From Burkholderiales bacterium (GTDB taxonomy: Bacteria; Pseudomonadota; Gammaproteobacteria; Burkholderiales; Burkholderiaceae_C): a stretch of 52,260 bases of DNA. Positions within the stretch are counted from its first letter, which is position 1; every line of letters begins with the position of its first letter. Below the pieces are notes generated by a model. The model saw only the letters and a list, made by a program, of their open reading frames with translations. It ran no database searches and had not been told where the DNA came from. Where the stretch lies: the NCBI GenBank assembly GCA_016213265.1, contig JACRBA010000173.1, positions 1-52,260 on the forward strand, given 5' to 3'. The position numbers and the translations under genes are program-made. Of the stretch, positions 24,216-33,435 are shown piece by piece.

Positions 24216-26774
24216 TCAGGACGTCGCGCCCCCGGCCAAGGCACTGGCCACCTCGGCGCCAGGCTCGATGCGGCCGCCTCGCAGCAGCGCGGCGGCCTCG
24301 TCGGGTGGCAGGGCGCGGCTGAACAGCCAGCCCTGGCACAGGCCGCAACCCAGCGTCAGCAGGCGCTCGCGCTGCGCCGGCGTCTCGACCCCTTCGGCCA
24401 CCACCACCCGGTCCATGGTGTGGGCCAGGCCGATGACGGCGCGCACGATGGCGTCGTCCGAGGCGTCGCCCATCATGTCCCGCACGAAGGCCCGGTCGAT
24501 CTTGATGGTGGAGATCGGGAAGCTCTTCAGCCACGCCAGCGACGAGTGCCCGGTGCCGAAGTCGTCCAGGTGGGCCTCGATGCCCAGCGCCACCAGCCGC
24601 TGCAGCTGGTCGGCCGCGGCAGCCGGGTCGTCCATCATGGCCGATTCGGTCACCTCCACCGCCAGCGCGTCGGCAGGCAGGTCGGCCGCCTGCAGCGCCT
24701 GGGCGATCTGCCGTGCGAGATCCGGCTGGCGGAACTGCAATGGCGACAGGTTGATGGAGACGCGGGTGCGCAGGGCCTGCGCGCGCCATGCCCGCTGCTG
24801 GCGGCACACGGCCTCGAGCACCCGCTGGCCCATCGCATGCACGAGGCCGCAGCGCTCGGCCACCGGCACGAACTCGGCGGGCGACACCGCGCCCAGTTCG
24901 GGGTCGGTCCAGCGCAGCAGCGCCTCGAAGCCCAGGATGTGCCCGGTGGCGGTGTCCACCTGCGGCTGGTAGTGCAAGGTGAGCGCACCGTGCTCCAGCG
25001 CCCACTGCAGCCGTGCGCGCAGGCGGCCCTCGCGCTTCTGCGCCTCGCCCGGGCGCGCGTCGTAGAGCGTCACCTGCCCCCGGCCGCGCCGCTTGGACGC
25101 GGCCAGCGCCTGCTCGGCGGCCGGCAGCACCTCACCGGCCTGCGTGCCGTCGTGCGGGAAGACGGCCATGCCCACGCTCACCGCCAGGGGCCAGCTGGCC
25201 CCGCCGATGGCCATCCCGCCGGCCAGCACCGACTGGATCTTGCGGGCCACCGCCTCGACTTCGCTGCAGTGGTGCAGGCCGTGGGCCACCACGGCGAACT
25301 CGTCGCCGCCCAGGCGGGCCAGCGTGTCCCCGGCACGCAGGCAGCCTCCCACGCGGCGCGCCAGCTCCCGCAGCATCGCGTCGCCGGCGGCCGTGCCGTG
25401 GCTGTCGTTCACGAGGTGGAAGCTGTCCAGGTCGAGCAGCAGCACGCCGACCTGGGCGCCTTCGCGGCCCGCGATGGCGGTGGCGTCGGCCAGGCGCTCG
25501 CCCAGCAGCCAGCGGTTGGGCAGGCCGGTGAGCGGGTCGTGCGTGCTGCGGTGCTGCAGTGCGCGGGCGTGCTGGCGGCGGTAGGACACGTCCGCCACAT
25601 AGGCCGTCAGCCGCTCGCCCGCGGTGGTGGACTGCGTGCTGAGCGAGACCTCCAGGTCGATCACTTGGCCGTCGGCGCGCACCCCGTGGATGCTCTTGCC
25701 GAGCCGGGTGCGCCGCGTCCTCTGCTCGGCGGCCGTGCCGCGCAGGCGCAGGTAGAGCCGGCGCGAGCGAGCGGGCATGAGCATGGTCACCGGCTGGCCC
25801 AGCAGGCGCTCCGGCGGGTAGCCGAACATGTGCTCCAGGGCCCGGTTGGCCATCTGCACCCGCCCGTGCTCGTCCACCCGCAGCACGCCCAGCGGCGCGA
25901 GCTCGAACAGCTCGCGGTATTCCGCCGTGCGGCGCTCCAGGGCGGTGTGGGCATTGGCCAGCCGCACGAAGGGCCGGCGGATCTGGTTGAGGAACAGGCC
26001 GTGGAACAGCAGGCCGTAGGCGACGACCTTGTAGACGTGACCCAGCAGGTTGGCCATGTCGGTGACGCCGTTGCCGTACAGCACGAAGAAGCCTTCGGAC
26101 AGCGCCATCAGCAGCAGGGCATGCTTGACGGGGGCTTCATCCTCCTGCGCGTGGGCCGGCAGGCGGGCCATGCGCACGCGGGCGAGCAGGTAGGCCGCCA
26201 CATACACCGCCACGAGGGCCGCTTCCAGGGCCAGCTTGAACGGCGTCAGGCCTTCCCCGGAGTGGAACGTGGGCGGGAACACCTCGGGCGCGAACATCGC
26301 CATGGTGGCGAGTGCGGCCACCGTGAGCAGCGCCGCAGCGGCGGCCGGCCCACCCGCCCGGTCGGCGCGCAGCGCCGCGGGCCACCAGGGTGTCGCCCAG
26401 ATCAGCAGCGCCACCGCCGGCACGGCCCGCGCGAGCAGCCACAGCACGATGGCCTTGTGCGTGCTGCTGGGCGCACCCAGGTCGGGCATGCCCGCGTAGC
26501 TGAGCAGGTGCAGCACGTCCAGCAGGCCCACCAGCACGAAGGCGCTGCCCAGCCAGCGGCGCGAGCCGCGCTCCTGCTCGTCCACCGCCTGCCAGGCGGT
26601 CACGCCCACGGTCACGCAGACGACGGCCGACAGCACCTCGACCAAGGCGTGCATGCCCAGGAACTCGGGCCGATCGATGTGCAGGTCCAGCGGACGCCCG
26701 CCGGTGACCATGGCGTACAGGGCCAGGGTCAGCACCACGATGGCCAGGACAGGCAGGCGGGACGGTGGGGGCAT
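24216..26774 (-). CDS. MASE3-PAS-GGDEF-EAL cyclic-di-GMP enzyme, about 852 aa
   Basis: The membrane sensor domain (residues 1-~270, about eight helices) has MHALVEVLSAVVCV and VGLLDVLHLLSYAGMPD, typical of MASE3. A PAS domain follows (FELAPLGVLRVDEHG, FGYPPERLLGQP), then GGDEF with an intact RLGGDEFAV and EAL with FEALLRW, NLSPLQF, DDFGTGHSSL and VVAEGVET. Both motifs are intact, so either synthesis or hydrolysis of c-di-GMP is possible. It sits between rpoZ and spoT, which are usually adjacent, and is isolated from rpoZ by a terminator. The start is uncertain: ATG at 26774 or GTG at 26795. A -10-like CATAGT lies in a short hairpin upstream. Confidence 0.9.
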   Translation of the reverse strand: MPPPSRLPVLAIVVLTLALYAMVTGGRPLDLHIDRPEFLGMHALVEVLSAVVCVTVGVTAWQAVDEQERGSRRWLGSAFVLVGLLDVLHLLSYAGMPDLGAPSSTHKAIVLWLLARAVPAVALLIWATPWWPAALRADRAGGPAAAAALLTVAALATMAMFAPEVFPPTFHSGEGLTPFKLALEAALVAVYVAAYLLARVRMARLPAHAQEDEAPVKHALLLMALSEGFFVLYGNGVTDMANLLGHVYKVVAYGLLFHGLFLNQIRRPFVRLANAHTALERRTAEYRELFELAPLGVLRVDEHGRVQMANRALEHMFGYPPERLLGQPVTMLMPARSRRLYLRLRGTAAEQRTRRTRLGKSIHGVRADGQVIDLEVSLSTQSTTAGERLTAYVADVSYRRQHARALQHRSTHDPLTGLPNRWLLGERLADATAIAGREGAQVGVLLLDLDSFHLVNDSHGTAAGDAMLRELARRVGGCLRAGDTLARLGGDEFAVVAHGLHHCSEVEAVARKIQSVLAGGMAIGGASWPLAVSVGMAVFPHDGTQAGEVLPAAEQALAASKRRGRGQVTLYDARPGEAQKREGRLRARLQWALEHGALTLHYQPQVDTATGHILGFEALLRWTDPELGAVSPAEFVPVAERCGLVHAMGQRVLEAVCRQQRAWRAQALRTRVSINLSPLQFRQPDLARQIAQALQAADLPADALAVEVTESAMMDDPAAAADQLQRLVALGIEAHLDDFGTGHSSLAWLKSFPISTIKIDRAFVRDMMGDASDDAIVRAVIGLAHTMDRVVVAEGVETPAQRERLLTLGCGLCQGWLFSRALPPDEAAALLRGGRIEPGAEVASALAGGATS

Positions 26775-26860
26775 GGCGTTCAGATGACACGGCACCTCGT
26801 CGCGCCGCGACCCTGAACTATGCAGGGCTTTGGCCTGCCACTGGCTGACGTGCCGTGAAA

Positions 26861-26887
26861 AGACAACGGGCGCCCGAAGGCGCCCGT
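26861..26887 (-). terminator. Strong intrinsic terminator after rpoZ with UUCG tetraloop
   Basis: ACGGGCGCC (26866-26874) and GGCGCCCGT (26879-26887) form a perfect 9-bp stem. On the minus strand the loop is TTCG, and TTGTCTTTT follows the stem. It ends the yicC-gmk-rpoZ transcript 35 bases after rpoZ. Confidence 0.85.
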
Positions 26888-26921
26888 GCAGATGTGCCGG
26901 CCGGCGGCCGACCCGCAGGCG

Positions 26922-27125
26922 TCAGGTCGGCACCTTGCGGAGCATCTCGACGCCCACTTCACCCGCGGCGATCTCGCGCAGCGCGGTGACACCAGGCTTG
27001 TTCTTGGACTCGACCTTGGGCGCGTGGCCCTGGCTCAGCATGCGCGCGCGGTAGGTGGCGGCCAGCACCAGCTGGAAGCGGTTGGGGATCTTGTTCAGGC
27101 AGTCTTCGACGGTGATGCGGGCCAT
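26922..27125 (-). CDS. rpoZ: RNA polymerase omega subunit, 67 aa
   Basis: [20 protein letters not shown] with [10 protein letters not shown] is the conserved omega N-terminus, and the length is normal. It helps assemble RNA polymerase and forms part of a (p)ppGpp-binding site, in keeping with the nearby spoT gene. It is transcribed after gmk (53-base gap) and is followed by a strong terminator. Confidence 0.95.
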   Translation of the reverse strand: MARITVEDCLNKIPNRFQLVLAATYRARMLSQGHAPKVESKNKPGVTALREIAAGEVGVEMLRKVPT

Positions 27126-27178
27126 GGTGAGTCTGCGCAGGTGAGGGGGCAACAGGGGCTGGAGTGGCGCAGCGGGCG

Positions 27179-27811
27179 TCAGTCCAGGTGCAAGGCGCTG
27201 AAGACCGTGGACTTGGCGCGGCGCTGGGCCGCGTACTTCAGGCGCTGCGAGTGAACGACGGTTTTCAGATCGAAAAGCGCCGTCTCGAACAAGCCGTTGA
27301 TTATAACGTAGTCGAAGTGTCGCGCCTGCGCCACCTCGTTGCGCGCGTTGGCCAGGCGGGTGGCGATCACGTCCACGCCGTCCTCGCCCCGGCGGCGCAG
27401 GCGCTGCTCGAGCTCCTCCCAGCTGGGCGGCAGGATGAACACCAGCACCGCGTGGGCGAACAGCTGCTTGATCTGCAGCGCGCCTTGCCAGTCGATCTCC
27501 AGCACCACGTCCTCGCCCGCCATCAGGCGCGCCTCGATGCCCACGCGCGAGGTGCCGTAGCGGTTGCCGTGCACCTCCGCCCACTCGAAGAACTCGCCGC
27601 GCGCCACCATGCCGGCGAACTCGTCGGGGCTGACGAACCAGTACTCCCGCCCATGCTGCTCCTGGCCGCGTGGCGGCCGGGTGGTGTGCGAGACGGAGAC
27701 GGCCAGGTGGGAATCCAGCTCCAGCAGCGCCTTGACCAGGCTCGACTTGCCGGCGCCGCTGGGCGCGGCGACGACGAACAGGTTGCCAGGGGTGTCCATG
27801 CGGCGGCTCAT
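27179..27811 (-). CDS. gmk: Guanylate kinase, 210 aa
   Basis: The P-loop [11 protein letters not shown], the GMP-binding [22 protein letters not shown] and the lid region [13 protein letters not shown] identify an enzyme that phosphorylates GMP to GDP. The start at 27811 overlaps the yicC stop (ATGA); a second in-frame ATG at 27799 is a shorter option. Genes on both sides, yicC and rpoZ, are the standard partners in Betaproteobacteria. The C-terminus has an extra basic tail ([10 protein letters not shown]) before the end. Confidence 0.95.
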   Translation of the reverse strand: MSRRMDTPGNLFVVAAPSGAGKSSLVKALLELDSHLAVSVSHTTRPPRGQEQHGREYWFVSPDEFAGMVARGEFFEWAEVHGNRYGTSRVGIEARLMAGEDVVLEIDWQGALQIKQLFAHAVLVFILPPSWEELEQRLRRRGEDGVDVIATRLANARNEVAQARHFDYVIINGLFETALFDLKTVVHSQRLKYAAQRRAKSTVFSALHLD

Positions 27812-28719
27812 TCGAGGTTCTGCACTTGCTCGCGCATCTGCTCGATGGCGACCTTCATGTCCACCGAGATGCCGGTGAGCTCCAGGGCGCTGGCCTTGCT
27901 GCCCAGCGTGTTGGCCTCGCGGTGAAGCTCCTGGATGAGGAAGTCCAGCCGCTTGCCGGTCTCGCCGCCCTTGTTGAGCAGGCGCTCGATCTCGTCCAGG
28001 TGCGCACGCAGCCGGGCCAGCTCCTCGGCCACGTCGATGCGGATGGCGTAGGCCGCCGCCTCGCTCAGCGCGCGGTCGCGGGCCGATTCCGCCGAGACCG
28101 CGCCCGAGGCGCCGGCGGCGGCGAGCGCCTCCGTCCAGCGTTCCATGAAGCGTTGCTGCTGCTTGGCGACCACGGCCGGCACCAGCGGCTCGGCCTGGTC
28201 GGCCAGCTGGCGCAAGGTGGCCAGGCGCTCCATCAGCACCTGCACCAGGCGGGCGCCCTCGCGGGCGCGGGCGGCGCGCAGGGCGTCGATGCAGTCGCGC
28301 GCCGCCTGCACCGCCAGTTCGTCCAGCGCGGGCGCGGCGGTGGCGGACGCGCCGCCACGGCACCATTGCAGCGCCTCGTGCACCGACAGCCCAGTGGCCT
28401 GCGGCAGCCAGGTCTGCACCGTGGATTGCAGGCGCGCCAGGCGGTTGAGCTGCTCGGCGCCGGGGTGGGGCAGGGCGTCGTCGCCGCCGCGGCCCACCTG
28501 CGCGCGCACCTCCACCTTGCCGCGCCGCAGCGCGGCGGTGAGCAGCTCGCGCAGCGCGGGCTCGGCCTGGCGCAGCTCGTCAGGCAGGCGGAACGCGATG
28601 TCCAGGAAGCGGCTGTTGACCGTGCGCATTTCCACGGTCACCCCGACGGGGTGGTGCTCCCCTTCGGTCACCGGGGCGGCGCTGGCGCTCGCGAACCCGG
28701 TCATGCTGTAGACTGACAT
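27808..28719 (-). CDS. yicC: YicC/YloC-family endoribonuclease, 303 aa
   Basis: It starts [12 protein letters not shown] and has the family-typical [16 protein letters not shown] near 35-50 and, at the C-terminus, [20 protein letters not shown] with NTLGSKA. YicC is an RNase acting in small-RNA and mRNA decay. The start codon faces the kinase start with only 32 bases between them, so the promoters of the two genes must overlap with coding sequence. First gene of the yicC-gmk-rpoZ unit. Confidence 0.92.
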   Translation of the reverse strand: MSVYSMTGFASASAAPVTEGEHHPVGVTVEMRTVNSRFLDIAFRLPDELRQAEPALRELLTAALRRGKVEVRAQVGRGGDDALPHPGAEQLNRLARLQSTVQTWLPQATGLSVHEALQWCRGGASATAAPALDELAVQAARDCIDALRAARAREGARLVQVLMERLATLRQLADQAEPLVPAVVAKQQQRFMERWTEALAAAGASGAVSAESARDRALSEAAAYAIRIDVAEELARLRAHLDEIERLLNKGGETGKRLDFLIQELHREANTLGSKASALELTGISVDMKVAIEQMREQVQNLE

Positions 28720-28751
28720 GAGGCCTATTCCTGAGCGGCAAAACGTCGATT
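28709..28751. promoter_or_regulatory. Compact divergent control region between yicC and the kinase
   Basis: Only 32 bases (28720-28751) separate the two start codons. For the kinase direction a -10-like TAGACT lies at 28709-28714, inside the first codons of yicC. The yicC promoter presumably lies inside the kinase gene start. No consensus -35 is clear. Confidence 0.35.
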
Positions 28752-29717
28752 ATGTCAAAGCCGAAACCCGCCCCGTTGCCCGCGGGCACCGTGGTCGGTG
28801 GCTACCAGGTCATCAAGAAACTGGCGGCCGGCGGCTTTGGTGTCGTCTATCTCGCGGAAGACGAGGAGCGCCACCTCGTGGCGCTGAAGGAATACCTGCC
28901 GGCCTCGCTGGCCGAACGCTCCGCAGGCGAACTCATTCCGCGCGTCAAGCCCGAGAAGCAGCCGCTGTACCGCCTGGGCCTGAAGAGCTTCTTCGAGGAA
29001 GGCCGCTCGCTCGCGCAGATCTCGCATCCGAGCGTCGTTTCGGTGCTCAATTTCTTCCGCGAGAACGAGACGGTCTACATGGTGATGAATTACCTGCAGG
29101 GCGATACCCTGCAGGATTTCATCGTCACCGCGCGCGACCTGAAACAGGAAAAGGTGTTTCGCGAATCGACCATCCGGTCGCTGTTCGATGAAATCCTCAA
29201 GGGGCTGCGCATCGTCCACCAGCACAAGATGCTGCACCTGGACATCAAGCCGGCCAACATCTTCATCACCAACGACAACAAGGCGGTCTTGCTCGACTTC
29301 GGCGCCGCGCGCGAAGTGCTGAGCAAGGAAGGCAACTTCATCCGCCCGATGTACACGCCCGGTTTCGCCGCGCCCGAGATGTATCGGCGCGACGGCTCGC
29401 TCGGCCCCTGGACCGACATCTACGCCATCGGCGCATGCATCTACGCCTGCATGCAGGGCTACCCGCCCACCGACGCACCGCAGCGCATCGACAAGGACCG
29501 GCTGTCGCTGTCCATGTCGCGCATGCGCAATACGTACTCCGACAACCTCATCGAGGTGACGGAGTGGTGCATGGCGCTCGATCCGCTGTCCCGGCCGCAG
29601 AGCGTGTTTGCGCTGCAGAAGGAACTCTCGCGCGAGACCGAAAGACGCTACACCTCTCTCAGCTTCACCGAACGGCTGAAACTGCAGATCGAGAACCTGA
29701 AGACAGGCTCACGATGA
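28752..29717 (+). CDS. Serine/threonine protein kinase (Hanks type), 321 aa
   Basis: A complete soluble kinase domain: glycine loop LAAGGFGVVYLA with VALKEYLP (Lys46), catalytic HLDIKPANIF near 161, metal-binding LLDFGAARE near 181, activation segment PMYTPGFAAPEMY and WTDIYAIGACIY. The HRD Arg is Leu (HLD), so activation-loop phosphorylation may not be needed. It has no transmembrane helix or sensor domain. The stop overlaps the start of the PP2C gene (ATGA), so kinase and phosphatase are a coupled pair. Substrates are unknown. A kinase/PP2C pair beside yicC and rph recurs in Burkholderiales, which argues for a housekeeping role rather than secretion control. Confidence 0.92.
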   Translation: MSKPKPAPLPAGTVVGGYQVIKKLAAGGFGVVYLAEDEERHLVALKEYLPASLAERSAGELIPRVKPEKQPLYRLGLKSFFEEGRSLAQISHPSVVSVLNFFRENETVYMVMNYLQGDTLQDFIVTARDLKQEKVFRESTIRSLFDEILKGLRIVHQHKMLHLDIKPANIFITNDNKAVLLDFGAAREVLSKEGNFIRPMYTPGFAAPEMYRRDGSLGPWTDIYAIGACIYACMQGYPPTDAPQRIDKDRLSLSMSRMRNTYSDNLIEVTEWCMALDPLSRPQSVFALQKELSRETERRYTSLSFTERLKLQIENLKTGSR

Positions 29718-30625
29718 GATTTTCCGTCTACCAGGTCAGCCGCAAGGGTGGCCGCGAGAAGAACGAAGACCGCATGGGCTACTGCTACACGCGGGATTCG
29801 GGCCTGTTCGCCCTGGCCGATGGCATGGGCGGGCACCCGGAGGGCGAAGTCGCCTCCCAGCTCGCGCTGCAGTCGCTGGCGGCGGCCTTCCAGCGCGAGG
29901 CCAAGCCCTCGCTGAAGAGCCCGCTGCGCTTCCTGCAGGAGGCCATCCTGGCCGGCCATCACCAGCTGCTGCGCTACGCCACCGAGAAGGGCCTGGTCGA
30001 CACGCCCCGCACGACGGTGGTGGCCTGCGTGCTGCAGGGCCGGGCGGCCTTCTGGGCGCACTGCGGCGATTCGCGCCTGTACCTCGTGCGCGGCGGCAAG
30101 CTCATCGCGCGCACCCGCGACCACTCCTACACCGAGCTGCAGCAGACGCTGTCGCAGGTGGTGCCCATCGACGCCAAGTTCAACCGCTCGGTGCTCTTCA
30201 CCTGCCTGGGCAGCCCGGGCAAGCCGGTGGTCGACACGGTCGGCCCCGTCACGCTGCAGAGCGGCGACCGCATGATCGTCTGCTCCGACGGCCTGTGGAG
30301 CCAGATGGAGGAAGAGGAGATCGTCGAGCTGCTGTCTTCGCGCACCCTGTCCGATGCGGTGCCCGAGATGGTGGAGCGCGCCCTGCGCAACGGCGGTGCC
30401 CACGGCGACAACGTCACCGTGCTGGCGGTCGAGTGGGAGGCGGTGGAAGACAGCGATTCCGTGGCCGGTGTCTCCACCCGCAGCCTGGGCGAGGACGTGT
30501 TCGCCTCCACCATCCAGGCCAGCCTGGGTGAAACCGTGCCGGGCGACCTCGACGAAGCCGAGATCGAGCGCTCGATCCGCGAGATCAACGAGGCAATCCG
30601 GCGCTCGTCGCAGAAAAAGAGCTGA
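29714..30625 (+). CDS. PP2C-family Ser/Thr protein phosphatase, 303 aa
   Basis: The metal-binding motifs are intact: EKNEDRMGY near 16, ALADGMGGHPEG near 35, HCGDSRLYLV near 116, VCSDGLW near 189 and GAHGDNVTVLAVEW near 232. A tail of about 60 acidic residues (DLDEAEIERSIREI) extends past the domain. It should remove phosphates placed by the kinase with which it overlaps. The basic end SSQKKS precedes the stop. Between it and rph lies a palindromic repeat element. Confidence 0.92.
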   Translation: MRFSVYQVSRKGGREKNEDRMGYCYTRDSGLFALADGMGGHPEGEVASQLALQSLAAAFQREAKPSLKSPLRFLQEAILAGHHQLLRYATEKGLVDTPRTTVVACVLQGRAAFWAHCGDSRLYLVRGGKLIARTRDHSYTELQQTLSQVVPIDAKFNRSVLFTCLGSPGKPVVDTVGPVTLQSGDRMIVCSDGLWSQMEEEEIVELLSSRTLSDAVPEMVERALRNGGAHGDNVTVLAVEWEAVEDSDSVAGVSTRSLGEDVFASTIQASLGETVPGDLDEAEIERSIREINEAIRRSSQKKS

Positions 30626-30678
30626 CGCCCTTTTTCGCTCCGGCGCCGGCTTGCCTTCGGCCTTCCGTGGGCTCCCCC

Positions 30679-30699
30679 AGCCCCCTCCGGGAGGGGGCT
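30679..30699. repeat. C-rich palindromic element between the phosphatase gene and rph
   Basis: AGCCCCCTCCGGGAGGGGGCT is a near-continuous palindrome with at least 8 stem pairs, set in GGGCTCCCCC...CTCCAGCC. It resembles dispersed GC palindromes of this group of bacteria. There is no T run, so it is a weak terminator candidate. Confidence 0.6.
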
Positions 30700-30765
30700 C
30701 CAGCCAGAGTGACGCTCCGGCCGCCGGGGCAAGGGACAATCGTGGGTTGAATGAGGATGTGACCC

Positions 30766-31503
30766 ATGAGCTTTGAACGTACCGCCGGCCGCGCGCCGGA
30801 CGCCCTGCGCCCGCTGCGCATCACCCGTGGCTTCACCCGCCATGCCGAAGGCTCGGTGCTCATCGAGTTCGGCCAGACGCGTGTGCTGTGCACCGCCTCG
30901 GTGGAAGAGCGCGTGCCGCCGCACAAGCGGGGCAGCGGCGAGGGCTGGGTGACGGCCGAGTACGGCATGCTGCCGCGCGCCACCCACACCCGCAGCGACC
31001 GCGAGGCGGCGCGTGGCAAGCAAAGCGGCCGCACGCAGGAGATCCAGCGCCTGATCGGCCGCTCCATGCGCGCGGTGTTCGACCTGGCCGCGCTGGGCGA
31101 GCGCACCATCACGCTGGACTGCGACGTCCTGCAGGCCGACGGCGGCACCCGCACGGCCGCGATCACCGGCGCCTTCGTCGCGGCGCAGGACGCGGTGAAC
31201 ACTCTGCTCGCGCGGGGCCTCATCCCGGCGTCGCCCATCCGCGACGCGGTGGCCGCCGTCTCCGTGGGCATCGTGCAGGGCACGCCGCTGCTCGACCTGG
31301 AGTACGTGGAAGACGCCGGCTGCGACACCGACATGAACGTGGTGATGACCGGTTCGGGCGGCTTCGTGGAAGTGCAGGGCACCGCCGAGGGCGTGCCTTT
31401 CTCGCGCACCGAGATGGACCGCCTGCTGGCCCTGGCCGCCAAGGGCATCGCGGAGCTGGTGGCGGCGCAGCGCGCGGCGCTGGCCGTGCCGCTGGCGCCC
31501 TGA
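30766..31503 (+). CDS. rph: Ribonuclease PH, 245 aa
   Basis: [20 protein letters not shown] and [17 protein letters not shown] with [20 protein letters not shown] are diagnostic. It trims tRNA 3' ends using phosphate. The ATG at 30766 has GAGGA upstream, and a -10-like GACAAT lies at 30735-30740, giving a leader of about 19 nt. rdgB follows after 21 bases. Confidence 0.95.
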   Translation: MSFERTAGRAPDALRPLRITRGFTRHAEGSVLIEFGQTRVLCTASVEERVPPHKRGSGEGWVTAEYGMLPRATHTRSDREAARGKQSGRTQEIQRLIGRSMRAVFDLAALGERTITLDCDVLQADGGTRTAAITGAFVAAQDAVNTLLARGLIPASPIRDAVAAVSVGIVQGTPLLDLEYVEDAGCDTDMNVVMTGSGGFVEVQGTAEGVPFSRTEMDRLLALAAKGIAELVAAQRAALAVPLAP

Positions 31504-31524
31504 GGCGGCCGCCTGGAGATCCCG

Positions 31525-32160
31525 ATGCAGATCGTGCTGGCCTCCAACAACGCGAAGAAGCTCGCTGAGCTGGGGGCGCTGTTCGCGCCCCTGGGCGTGG
31601 CGCTGGTGGCCCAGGGCCAGCTGGGCGTGGCCGAGGCCGACGAGCCGCACATCACCTTCATCGAGAACGCGCTGGCCAAGGCGCGGCACGCGGCCGCGGC
31701 CACCGGCCTGCCGGCCCTGGCCGACGACTCTGGCCTGTGCGTCGATGCACTGGGCGGCCACCCCGGCGTGCAGTCGGCCGTCTTCGCGCCGCTGCCGCCC
31801 GAGGCCGCCGACCAGCGCGACCGGGAGGCGCGCCGCCGCGCACAGGACGCGGCGAACAATGCGCTGCTGCTGCAGCGCCTGGGCAGCACGCCCGACCGCC
31901 GGGCGTGCTTCGTCTGCGCGCTGGTGGCGCTGCGCTCGGCCGACGACCCCGAGCCGCTGGTGGCCTTCGGCCGCTGGCAGGGCGAGATCCTCGCCACGCC
32001 GCAGGGCGACGGCGGCTTCGGCTACGACCCGCTGATGCACATTCCTGCGCTGGGCGCCACGGTCGCGGCCCTGCCTGCCGCGGTGAAGAACGCGCACAGC
32101 CACCGGGCGCTGGCCGCCGCGCAGATGACGGCGCTGATGCGCCAGGCGTGGCGCCTGTGA
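31525..32160 (+). CDS. rdgB: XTP/dITP pyrophosphatase RdgB, 211 aa
   Basis: IVLASNNAKKLAELGALF at the N-terminus, ADDSGLCVDAL near 70 and FGYDPLMHIP near 168 match the HAM1/RdgB family, which removes non-canonical purine nucleotides such as dITP and XTP from the pool. A TGGAG ribosome-binding site lies 6 nt before the ATG at 31525. Its stop overlaps the GTG start of hemW. Confidence 0.94.
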   Translation: MQIVLASNNAKKLAELGALFAPLGVALVAQGQLGVAEADEPHITFIENALAKARHAAAATGLPALADDSGLCVDALGGHPGVQSAVFAPLPPEAADQRDREARRRAQDAANNALLLQRLGSTPDRRACFVCALVALRSADDPEPLVAFGRWQGEILATPQGDGGFGYDPLMHIPALGATVAALPAAVKNAHSHRALAAAQMTALMRQAWRL

Positions 32161-33404
32161 GCGCACCGGCCACCCCGCCCGCGGTCGACCTGGCGTCGGT
32201 GGCCGACCGCTTCCTGCGCCCCGGCACGCTGCAGCTGGGCGCGCCGCCGCCGTTGTCGGTGTACGTGCACCTGCCCTGGTGCCTGAAGAAGTGCCCGTAC
32301 TGCGACTTCAACTCGCACGAGCTGCGCGCGCCGGGCGGCGCGGGCGCCTCGGCACCCGAGGCACGCTACCTCGACGCGCTGCGCGCCGACCTGGAGGCCA
32401 GCCTGCCGCTGGTGTGGGGCCGGTCCGTGCAGACCGTGTTCATCGGCGGCGGCACGCCCAGCCTGTTCGCGCCGGAATCCATCGAGCGCCTGCTGTCGGA
32501 CATCCGCAGCCTGCTGCCGCTCGCCCCCGGCGCCGAGGTGACGCTGGAGGCCAACCCCGGCACCTTCGAGCGCGAGCGCTTCCGCGCCTACCGCGGCGCG
32601 GGCGTCACGCGCCTGTCCATCGGCGTGCAGAGCTTCTCCGACGACAAGCTGCGTGCGCTGGGCCGTGTGCACGACCGCGCACAGGCGCTGGCCGCGGTCG
32701 AAGAGGCGGCCCAGGCCTTCGACACCTTCAACCTCGACCTGATATACGCGTTGCCGGGCCAGACGCCGGCCGAGCTGGACGAGGACCTGGCCACCGCGCT
32801 GGCCTTCGCGCCGCCGCACCTGAGCCTGTACCACCTCACGCTGGAGCCCAACACCGCCTTCGCGCGCCGCCCGCCGGTGCTGCCCGATGAGGACACCAGC
32901 GCCGAGATGCTGGATCGCCTGGTCGAGCTCACCGCCACCGCCGGGCTGCAGCGCTACGAGGTCTCGGCTTACGCCCGGCCCGGCCACCGCTGCGCCCACA
33001 ACCTCAACTACTGGCAGTTCGGCGACTACCTCGGCCTGGGCGCCGGTGCCCACGGCAAGCTGAGCTTCCCGCACCGTGTGCTGCGCACCGTGAAATGGCG
33101 CGAGCCCGCCCGCTACATGGACGAGGCGCTGACCGGCCGGGCGGCCTCGCAGCAGGACGAGGTGGGGCGGCAGGCGCTGGCCTTCGAGTTCATGCTCAAT
33201 GCGCTGCGCCTGCGCGATGGCTTCGAGCTCGCGCTGTTCACCGACCGCACGGGGTTGCCGCCTTCGGCCATCGCGGCGCCGCTGGAGCAGGCACTGGCCC
33301 GCGGGCTGCTGGCGCGCGATGACGGCGGCCCCGCCGGCCCGCGCGTGCGCCCCACGGCCCGGGGCTTCGATTTCCTGAGCGACCTCCAGGCGCTGTTTCT
33401 CTGA
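32157..33404 (+). CDS. hemW: Heme chaperone HemW (radical SAM), 415 aa
   Basis: A GTG start at 32157 overlaps the rdgB stop (GTGA). The radical-SAM cluster motif CLKKCPYCDF near 43 is of the HemW type CxxxCxxC; FIGGGTPSLF, SIGVQSFSD and LDLIYALPGQT follow, with the HemW-specific NYWQFGDYLGLGAGAHG near 285. HemW is related to coproporphyrinogen oxidase but works as a heme-transfer protein. The cluster rph-rdgB-hemW is a known arrangement in this group. Confidence 0.93.
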   Translation: MSAPATPPAVDLASVADRFLRPGTLQLGAPPPLSVYVHLPWCLKKCPYCDFNSHELRAPGGAGASAPEARYLDALRADLEASLPLVWGRSVQTVFIGGGTPSLFAPESIERLLSDIRSLLPLAPGAEVTLEANPGTFERERFRAYRGAGVTRLSIGVQSFSDDKLRALGRVHDRAQALAAVEEAAQAFDTFNLDLIYALPGQTPAELDEDLATALAFAPPHLSLYHLTLEPNTAFARRPPVLPDEDTSAEMLDRLVELTATAGLQRYEVSAYARPGHRCAHNLNYWQFGDYLGLGAGAHGKLSFPHRVLRTVKWREPARYMDEALTGRAASQQDEVGRQALAFEFMLNALRLRDGFELALFTDRTGLPPSAIAAPLEQALARGLLARDDGGPAGPRVRPTARGFDFLSDLQALFL

Positions 33405-33435
33405 CGCCTCCGCCACCGCCTCCGCACTGCCCGCC

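Noticed and set aside
21925-26816. Two very long plus-strand frames opposite spoT and the GGDEF-EAL gene
   Set aside because: Both are shadows caused by codon bias at high GC; the minus strand holds intact enzyme motifs throughout.
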